Positions 58,528 through 64,000 of a DNA stretch of 64,000 nt are shown here, piece by piece. This DNA comes from Methylovulum sp. (lineage in GTDB: Bacteria > Pseudomonadota > Gammaproteobacteria > Methylococcales > Methylomonadaceae), in contig JAURZI010000035.1 in the NCBI GenBank assembly GCA_030653435.1, positions 122,465 through 186,464 on the forward strand. The letters run 5' to 3'. The position numbers and the translations under genes were made by a program. The first letter of the stretch is position 1, and the number at the start of each line of letters is the position of its first letter. The notes under the pieces were generated by a model. It saw only the letters and a program-made list of their open reading frames with translations, did not search any database and was not told the origin of the DNA.

Positions 58528-59625
58528 ATGATTAGAATAGAGCATCTGTCAAAAAAATTCGGCGATCTAGTCGTATTAAAGGACATTACAACCGAAATAA
58601 CAAAAGGCGAAGTCGTCTCCATCATCGGCCCTTCCGGTACCGGTAAGAGCACGCTGTTACGCTGCCTTAACTTGCTGGAACAGCCAAGCGGGGGGAATAT
58701 TTACATCGACGGCGTGGATATACTGGATAAAAAGACCGATGCCGCCAGCATACGCCAGAAGATGAACATGGTCTTCCAGTCGTTTAATCTTTTTTCGCAT
58801 CTGTCGGTGATTGAAAACCTGATCCTTGCGCCAGTCAAACTGAAGGGGATGAACAAACAGGATGCCCAAACCAAAGCACTCGAATTATTGCGCCTAGTCG
58901 GACTCGCCGAAAAAGCCAACAATTATCCGGACGAGCTTTCCGGCGGTCAGCAGCAGCGCGTGGCGATTGCCCGCTGTCTGGCAATGGAACCGGAAATCAT
59001 CCTGTTTGACGAACCGACTTCGGCGCTAGACCCCACTATGGTCAGGGAAGTGCTGTCGGTCATCCGTCGTCTCGCCAAGGAGGGCATGACCATGGCGATA
59101 GTCACCCATGAAATGGACTTTGCCAGGGACGTATCAAACCGGGTGCTGTATATGGACGAGGGGATAATCTACGAAGAAGGCTCACCGGAACAGATTTTTG
59201 ACGATCCCCAAAAAGAAAAAACCCGAACCTTTATCCAAAGGATTCGTTGTTATACCTGTCGTATCAGTTCGCCTGATTATGACCTGTATGCGATGAATGC
59301 CGAAATTGAAGCTTTTTGTGAAAAGCAGATTCTATCGAAGAAAAGCCAGCACAACTTGCTGCTGCTTGTTGAAGAGTTGTTGCAACTCTACAGACCTTAT
59401 CTGAAAACGATGGCTCTGGACATCACCATTGCCTATTCGGAAAAGACCGAACGCCTTGAGCTTATTTGTGAAAGCGCGGGCCAGAAGGGTAATCCGTTGG
59501 ACAGTCAAGACTTGAGCGACGATCTGGGGCTAATGATTATCAGAAATCTGACCGAAAGCATTAGCTACCAGTGGCTCAACGGCAAAAACCGATTACAATT
59601 ACTGATTAAAACTAACTTAACTTAA
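58528..59625 (+). CDS. Amino-acid-type ABC ATPase with RsbW-like C-terminal domain
   Basis: 365 residues. Residues 1-240 are a GlnQ/HisP ATPase: GPSGTGKST (34-42), Q-loop VFQSFNLFSH, signature LSGGQQQRVAIARCLA, Walker B IILFDEPTSALD and VTHEMDFARDV. About 125 further residues resemble a GHKL anti-sigma/RsbW kinase: LLLLVEELLQLYRPYL in the N-box position, a strand region ITIAYSEKTERLELICES, then DDLGLMIIRNLTESISYQW. The N-box Asn and the G1 Asp are not evident, so the kinase may be degenerate and serve only as a binding surface for the STAS protein encoded next. Confidence 0.85.
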   Translation: MIRIEHLSKKFGDLVVLKDITTEITKGEVVSIIGPSGTGKSTLLRCLNLLEQPSGGNIYIDGVDILDKKTDAASIRQKMNMVFQSFNLFSHLSVIENLILAPVKLKGMNKQDAQTKALELLRLVGLAEKANNYPDELSGGQQQRVAIARCLAMEPEIILFDEPTSALDPTMVREVLSVIRRLAKEGMTMAIVTHEMDFARDVSNRVLYMDEGIIYEEGSPEQIFDDPQKEKTRTFIQRIRCYTCRISSPDYDLYAMNAEIEAFCEKQILSKKSQHNLLLLVEELLQLYRPYLKTMALDITIAYSEKTERLELICESAGQKGNPLDSQDLSDDLGLMIIRNLTESISYQWLNGKNRLQLLIKTNLT

Positions 59626-59637
59626 AGAACAACCGTC

Positions 59638-59973
59638 ATGGATTTGCAGACAAGAACAGAAAACAACGCCATCGTCATAACGATTAGCGGCAGGCTCGAT
59701 ACCGTTACCGCACCGGAGTATGAAAAAAAAATCCTGGAGCTGATTGAGGGCGGAAACAATCGCTTTGTGGTTGACTTCGAGCAACTTGACTTCATTAGTA
59801 GCGCTGGTCTGCGGGTTCTGCTGCTTATGGCCAAGTTGCTAAAGGAGAAAAACGGGCAGGTACGTTTGGTCAATGTTAAAGGGAACGTCTACTCGGTATT
59901 CGAAATGTCAGGATTTACAACGCTATTCAAGATGGAAAATTCCATTGCCGCAGCTCTTGCCACGCTCATCTAA
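59638..59973 (+). CDS. STAS-domain anti-sigma factor antagonist
   Basis: 111 residues, a single SpoIIAA/RsbV-type STAS domain. VITISGRLDTVTAPEYEKKI opens the fold and DFISSAGLRVLLLMAKLLK carries the phosphorylatable Ser after the conserved Asp. Phosphorylation would come from an RsbW-type partner and removal from the SpoIIE phosphatase encoded upstream. It is 12 bases after the ATPase gene and ends the cluster; no sigma factor gene is adjacent. Confidence 0.93.
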   Translation: MDLQTRTENNAIVITISGRLDTVTAPEYEKKILELIEGGNNRFVVDFEQLDFISSAGLRVLLLMAKLLKEKNGQVRLVNVKGNVYSVFEMSGFTTLFKMENSIAAALATLI

Positions 59974-60009
59974 AAACCTGCTTAGGCGTTTGCATACCTC
60001 CCTCCCTAT

Positions 60010-60186
60010 TCAAGACAAAAGTGCCTCGAACTCCTCCAAAGGCATTGGCCTGCCCAACAAGTAAGCTTGGAAATGGACGCAACCATATTTCATAAGGAAG
60101 GATTTTTGCCGCTCCGTTTCAACCCCTTCGGCAATCACTGACATTCCTAAATTGCCGGCCATGGCAATAATGGTCTGGACGATAGT
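60010..60186 (-). pseudogene. C-terminal remnant of an EAL-domain phosphodiesterase
   Basis: The minus-strand frame reads TIVQTIIAMAGNLGMSVIAE then GVETERQKSFLMKYGC and YLLGRPMPLEEFEALLS before TGA, the end of an EAL c-di-GMP phosphodiesterase. A stop occurs a few codons upstream and the rest of the domain and any sensory domains are missing. It sits at the edge between the core cluster and the integrase remnant, probably cut by a past insertion or deletion. Confidence 0.75.
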
Positions 60187-60286
60187 GGCTATCTGAGCAA
60201 TTAGTTTTAATGGTTAGGGGAGGTACGCGCTTTATTAGGCGCTTACCTTGTATCAGTCTTAAGTCACTTATTGGCAGCCAGTTTGT

Positions 60287-60478
60287 TTGCCCACATCAAT
60301 TATGAATGGTGGCAATATCCGCACGCTTCAAACTATCCTCGGCCATTCATCACTGCAAATGACAATGCGCTATACGCACCTTGCACCTGACTACATGAAT
60401 CAGGCAAAAGACTTAAATTCTCTGCAAAGTGGAAAGATTATGGAAAGCTTATTGACAGGCATAAAAAAAACCAGTTGA
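60287..60478 (+). pseudogene. C-terminal remnant of a phage-type tyrosine integrase
   Basis: The frame reads MNGGNIRTLQTILGHSSLQM then TMRYTHLAPDYMNQA. This is the box II end of a tyrosine recombinase: LGHSS with the active-site His and MRYTHLAP with the nucleophile Tyr. Everything upstream of about residue 6 is lost. It lies 36 bases from a tRNA-Lys 3' fragment, as expected for an integrase gene beside its attachment site. Confidence 0.78.
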
Positions 60479-60514
60479 TACGAATACCTAACCGGTTAAT
60501 TTATATAACTTGTG

Positions 60515-60564
60515 TGGTGGGTCGCATGCGATTCGAACGCATGACCATCGCATTAAAAGTTCGA
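60515..60564 (-). other. 3' half of a tRNA-Lys(UUU) gene: old attachment site
   Basis: Read on the minus strand: a loosely paired anticodon arm around CTTTTAA (anticodon TTT), a variable loop, a T arm of ATGCG-TTCGAAT-CGCAT, then GCGACCC-A-CCA. No acceptor 5' strand or D arm is found upstream. Integrative elements that use tRNA genes leave just such a 3' copy. Confidence 0.62.
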
Positions 60565-60708
60565 ATTTAACTTCTATTACATAACTGCATACTACTTATA
60601 ACTCCCTATAATCAAAAGGATAGCGCATATTAAAGGGCGTGTAAAGTTATTAAAAGCAGCATGAAGCAGTATAAACCACTGTAGTTTTTACTGTAGTTTC
60701 TGTGCATT

Positions 60709-60732
60709 AAAAAGGCCGGTATTACCCGGCCT
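60709..60732 (-). terminator. Leftward terminator of the HipA-like/DUF3037 operon
   Basis: AGGCCGG (60713-60719) and CCGGCCT (60726-60732) with loop TATTAC; the A tract at 60709-60713 gives a U tract on the minus strand. It lies about 140 bases after the DUF3037 stop. Confidence 0.75.
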
Positions 60733-60868
60733 CAATTGTTACTTTAATTTGTGAACTATTGATAAATCATTAATCTTCGCCCCTACAGAACATGAATCAG
60801 CAACTCCATTTGGCACAGGGTAGAAATAAATTCACTCTAGATAAACAAACTACTCGGCAAAACGCTTT

Positions 60869-61684
60869 TCATGCAGCAGCAAATTTAACAATATCCTCAT
60901 TGTGTTTTATATCAGCCATCACAACCCCTTCGCTTTCAATTTGCTCTTTAATATCATTAAATGCAGCGAATAGCTGGCCTTGGCTTTCATCTGGCGCATC
61001 GTAGGCGAACAAAATCTCATCTGGCCGAATGAAACGATATTTTTCCAATTGCTGAACTTTTGCAAGCCAAGAAAGGCCGTGGTCAATCAACTGACTAGGC
61101 TTATCTTGCTTAAAGTGAATCGGTTTGATAACCGATTGCTTAGTATTTTTGTAAACAAAAGGAAATTTAACCTCATACTTATCCGCCTCACCAATCGCGC
61201 CTTCCTTGTATTTTTCACCAAGATTGCAATGGTTAAGCAAGTCTCGCACCTGCTTTTTCATTTTCTCTTCATGTACAGGTTCATGGATAAAACTACGGTG
61301 AATATAATGTTCAAACAATTTATCGACAGTCGTCACAGGATCAATGCAAAATAAAACCCGGCTATCGCTGAAGCGAATAATATCTTCCCTACAACGGATT
61401 AATTCCGCATACAGATCAACATCGGCACTCGCTGTCTCATCTAAAAACTTCTTAATCCGCTCAATTTCAGCTCGAATTATTTTGCTTGTCTGCACAAAAA
61501 CATCTTTGCACATGGGATGATCAAAAAAATGAGTAATCCGCGCGTGTTGTTTACCGTCCAGCAACCTGAATTCCAGGCGCTTAGACGCAGTGGCATAAAG
61601 CACAATACCAATATTGGCGAATTCTTCCGTTTCAGGGTAAGGCTGAAAGCGAATAATGCTGTACTTACAAATTTGCTTATTCAT
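60869..61684 (-). CDS. DUF3037 family protein, partner of a HipA-like kinase
   Basis: 271 residues from ATG 61684, which overlaps the stop of the kinase gene (ATGA). N-terminal YSIIRFQPYPETEEFANIGIVLY is the DUF3037 signature; the rest is helical with many charged residues. The function is unknown; genes of this family often follow HipA-like kinases in accessory regions. A minus-strand terminator follows. The low GC and position next to tRNA/integrase remnants suggest horizontal transfer. Confidence 0.8.
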   Translation of the reverse strand: MNKQICKYSIIRFQPYPETEEFANIGIVLYATASKRLEFRLLDGKQHARITHFFDHPMCKDVFVQTSKIIRAEIERIKKFLDETASADVDLYAELIRCREDIIRFSDSRVLFCIDPVTTVDKLFEHYIHRSFIHEPVHEEKMKKQVRDLLNHCNLGEKYKEGAIGEADKYEVKFPFVYKNTKQSVIKPIHFKQDKPSQLIDHGLSWLAKVQQLEKYRFIRPDEILFAYDAPDESQGQLFAAFNDIKEQIESEGVVMADIKHNEDIVKFAAA

Positions 61685-62412
61685 GGCAGTTTTAACCAAA
61701 TATCTCCGTTTGCTTCATTGCTAAGGCGTTGCAGGTGTTTTTCAGGATCAAAACATTGCGTGTCATCATTTAATTCAATCCATTCTTCGGGCATGTTATC
61801 CCACGCTGATTGCCAACAGGCAAGCGCTTTATTCATTCTTGCCTCGAAATCTAATTTTTCTACAGCATCGTATTGTTTATTGATGAGTACGGATTTAAAA
61901 GCATGGGTATCCCAAAAATCCGCTTTATTGAACTCATCATCAAAAATCAAATTGTGATCAATCACATACAATCCTGCCGATTCGTCCGTTTTCCAAAGTA
62001 AATTAGGATTTCCACCTTTCTCTGTCAAAGTACGGTCTAAGTTTTCAACCCAAAGATCAAAAATTAATACATTTAATTGTAGTTGAACATCGATTTTCTT
62101 TAGCGTTTCAATCTTTAATTCGGTTACTGAAGGCACTTGTTTAGAAGCAAAGACATAACCGCCTTTAAGTTCCGATGCTGCTTCACCATCATAGCTATTA
62201 GCAAGCCTATCATCCAAAAACGCAATATCAAAAAACGGCACTGGTAATCCGAAAGACTGAGCTAAACTAGCGCCTAACCATTCTTTTATCAACCCGGCAA
62301 CTGAAGCCGCATAGCCTTTAATATAGTAGGCATTGCCATCGGATGCATTGCATAGAAAAGGTGTGGTTCTGCCTTGGTCGGCTGGCCTGATAATTTCTTC
62401 GATTTCCAGCAT
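61681..62412 (-). CDS. HipA-like kinase family protein
   Basis: 243 residues, shorter than classical HipA and of the HipA_2-like group. Kinase features are the Asp in LWVENLDRTLTEKGGNPNLLW (catalytic loop, in pieces) and LYVIDHNLIFDD (metal-binding region); GNAYYIKGYA near residue 27 provides the ATP Lys. HipA kinases phosphorylate glutamyl-tRNA synthetase or other targets and act as toxins; here no HipB-type antitoxin is seen, and the coupled partner is DUF3037. A toxin or defence role is inference. Confidence 0.75.
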   Translation of the reverse strand: MLEIEEIIRPADQGRTTPFLCNASDGNAYYIKGYAASVAGLIKEWLGASLAQSFGLPVPFFDIAFLDDRLANSYDGEAASELKGGYVFASKQVPSVTELKIETLKKIDVQLQLNVLIFDLWVENLDRTLTEKGGNPNLLWKTDESAGLYVIDHNLIFDDEFNKADFWDTHAFKSVLINKQYDAVEKLDFEARMNKALACWQSAWDNMPEEWIELNDDTQCFDPEKHLQRLSNEANGDIWLKLP

Positions 62413-62591
62413 GACTATGCGCTATTACTATTTTTATAAAGAAACACTACAGGCCCAACATATCATTCCCATTAAGCTCAGGCATAAGGCCTTATTTATT
62501 TCCTGGGTTACGCAGAGGTTACATGATCAAAAAATACACCATCAAAAAATTTTATTTTAAATAATCGTAGGCTCTGTTTGGCAACCGCCGA

Positions 62592-63540
62592 CTAATAATT
62601 CTTGTAAAACGCCTCAGCCTCAAATTTAACAAACTCCTCCGTTTTCACCGGCGAACGACTCATTACCTGAAAGGGTTCTAATCGTGCAATCTCGGTTTGT
62701 AAATCTTTTGCAGTTCTACTGCTACAGCCCAAAATATCCTGAACAGAGCTTGCGGAAACACCATCACACTGAAATATATAAGCAAACTCCAGTAGTTCCT
62801 GAAAATTAAAAAACTTCTGCTGATAATCATTCGGCGATTGTGACGCAAAGAAAACAACAATGCCTTTAGAGCGTCCCTCACGGATAATACGTTGTAAAAA
62901 CATATTCTTCTGGCTTAAGTAATTGTGCGCCTCGTCAATGACTAAAATCGTGCGTATGGTCCGCTTACCGTCTTCGACCGGACTATCTGACAACAAAGAC
63001 ATTTCCTTATAAAGCCGCTCGATTACCAAATAAGCGACCAGTTCTTTCAGAACCGGCATGGCGTGAACGTCAATTAGCATGGTTCGATTAGAAATCTTAT
63101 CGATAGGCGCGACTTCATCACCATGCTTCCAGAACAATTCAAAAACGGATAAATCGCGAAGCACTTCAATCAGGCTATCGTCCTTTTTGTCTTCCTCTTC
63201 ATACATCAGATTAGCAATTTCCAGAATATCCTGAAAATCGGGATAGGGAGCATCGGAACCAGCACGCTTTGCATAACCTGCCCGGATAGCTTCGGTTAAT
63301 GCGCCTTTCTGTACCACACCCAACTTGGAATTGATAGAAGCAAAACTTTCCGCCTTTTCCCGTGCTGAAATATTGATCGTCTGTTCATCATAAGCGGGCA
63401 ATACAAACGGATTGATCGGTAGACGTTGGTTGCCTTGCAATAGTCTAAAAGGCTGGACCTTGGCAATATCAAGAAGACGTTGATTCTCTACCACATCCCC
63501 TTTGTAATCAAAATAAATGAAATGGGTCTGGTAATTCGAC
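62592..63540 (-). pseudogene. HerA/DUF87-type ATPase lacking its N-terminus
   Basis: The frame is open from about 63594 down to a stop at 62592. The strand FIYFDYKGDVVENQ corresponds to the post-Walker-A strand of HerA-like ATPases, TILVIDEAHNYL is Walker B, and VVFFASQSPNDY is the sensor strand. No Walker A occurs: the N-terminal part was removed where the IS1-like element now begins. A GTG at 63494 could start a 300-residue product, but it could not hydrolyse ATP normally. Full-length relatives work in DNA translocation and often in defence islands. Confidence 0.72.
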
Positions 63541-63543
63541 TGA

Positions 63544-64000
63544 ATGCTGAATATTGAATCAACGCTATTTTGCCCCAGACGCCGCTGTCCTTGCTATCAA
63601 TCTTTGGATAACCACATTACCAAAGACGGCACTTACACCACCAAGAATGATGGCGTGGTGCGGCAGATGTTTAACTGCGGGGAAGGCAAGCACCGCTTTT
63701 CTGAAACGGGTTACAGTGACTTATTTGGCAAGCATGGCAGCTTCAAAGAATATGAGCAAATGTGCAAGTTGGTCTGCTATGGCTTATCGGCTGATGCCAT
63801 AGCGGATGTGTTGCTCAAAGACCCTCGAACCATTGCAACATGGCAGCGGGGAGTGAGCAAGAAAGCCAATCTATTTCATGACGTTATCTGCTTATCGATA
63901 ACCTTGACCGTGTTGTTTATACAGATGGATGAGTTATGGTCTTTTTTGAGAAACAAAAACAACACGTTGTGGGTATTTGTTGGCTTTGAAGTGGACTCCC
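63544..64000 (+). mobile_element. IS1-like insertion element with transposase, 3' end outside window
   Basis: From ATG 63544 an open frame runs to the window edge (152 codons): a zinc-ribbon-like head FCPRRRCPCY with a further NCGEGKHRFSETGYSD, a helix-turn-helix (YGLSADAIADVLLKDPRTI), and the start of the DDE core at FIQMDELWSFLRNK, with the first catalytic Asp. It resembles IS1-type transposases; the exact family and the terminal repeats cannot be fixed without the right end. The left end must lie near 63,500-63,544, inside the HerA-like gene. Confidence 0.72.

Noticed and set aside
63554..63802. 82-codon plus-strand frame at the right end
   Set aside because: It is an alternative frame of the IS1-like transposase, whose true frame starts at 63544 and stays open to the window edge.

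Overview
The window is a chromosomal segment of a Gram-negative gammaproteobacterium. Evidence is the rpsU-yqeY-dnaG-rpoD operon followed by a CAU tRNA, the ubiE-ubiJ-ubiB cluster, hslV-hslU, hisBHAFIE joined to tatABC, and a periplasm and outer membrane implied by Tat, a TonB receptor and an RTX-type protein. The overall flavour (metK-ahcY-metF, panBCD behind folK, an ELM1-like protein, moderate GC) fits Methylococcales-type bacteria, but that placement is inference only.

Layout. 1-5.5 kb: end of an NDP-sugar 4,6-dehydratase, an overlooked 50-residue membrane protein on the minus strand, a LysR regulator, a rhodanese, typA/bipA, a hicBA toxin-antitoxin pair and a truncated HicB relative. 5.5-10.6 kb: hisB-H-A-F-I-E and tatABC. 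10.6-15.4 kb: ELM1-like protein with a flavoprotein, folB-folK, plsY, tsaD. 15.4-20 kb: macromolecular synthesis operon plus tRNA. 20-23.5 kb: the S-adenosylmethionine cycle genes metK, ahcY, metF. 23.5-37.7 kb, minus strand: ubiquinone genes, DUF971 protein, HslVU protease, mtaB, nucleoside-recognition membrane protein, AlbA_2 protein, ubiD, prlC with an in-frame tandem repeat, HDOD regulator. 37.7-42.8 kb: RDD protein, pcnB, a second folK, panB-panC-panD. 42.9-51.8 kb: RTX-type protein, dcd, SRPBCC protein, an M14-type hydrolase coupled to a GNAT/C39 fusion, then a COG0523 GTPase and a ZnuD-like TonB receptor behind a perfect Zur-like palindrome.

The most unusual block is 52.5-60 kb. Five closely packed plus-strand genes combine an NMT1-type binding protein, a Cache-HAMP-SpoIIE phosphatase, a lipoprotein fusing six periplasmic-binding-protein lobes to an ABC permease, an ABC ATPase carrying an RsbW-like C-terminal domain, and a STAS antagonist. 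This looks like a partner-switching circuit built into an amino-acid-type ABC transporter.

60-64 kb is accessory DNA: an EAL-domain remnant, an integrase remnant next to the 3' half of a tRNA-Lys (an old attachment site), a HipA-like kinase/DUF3037 pair, a HerA-like ATPase cut at its N-terminus, and an IS1-like transposase running off the window.
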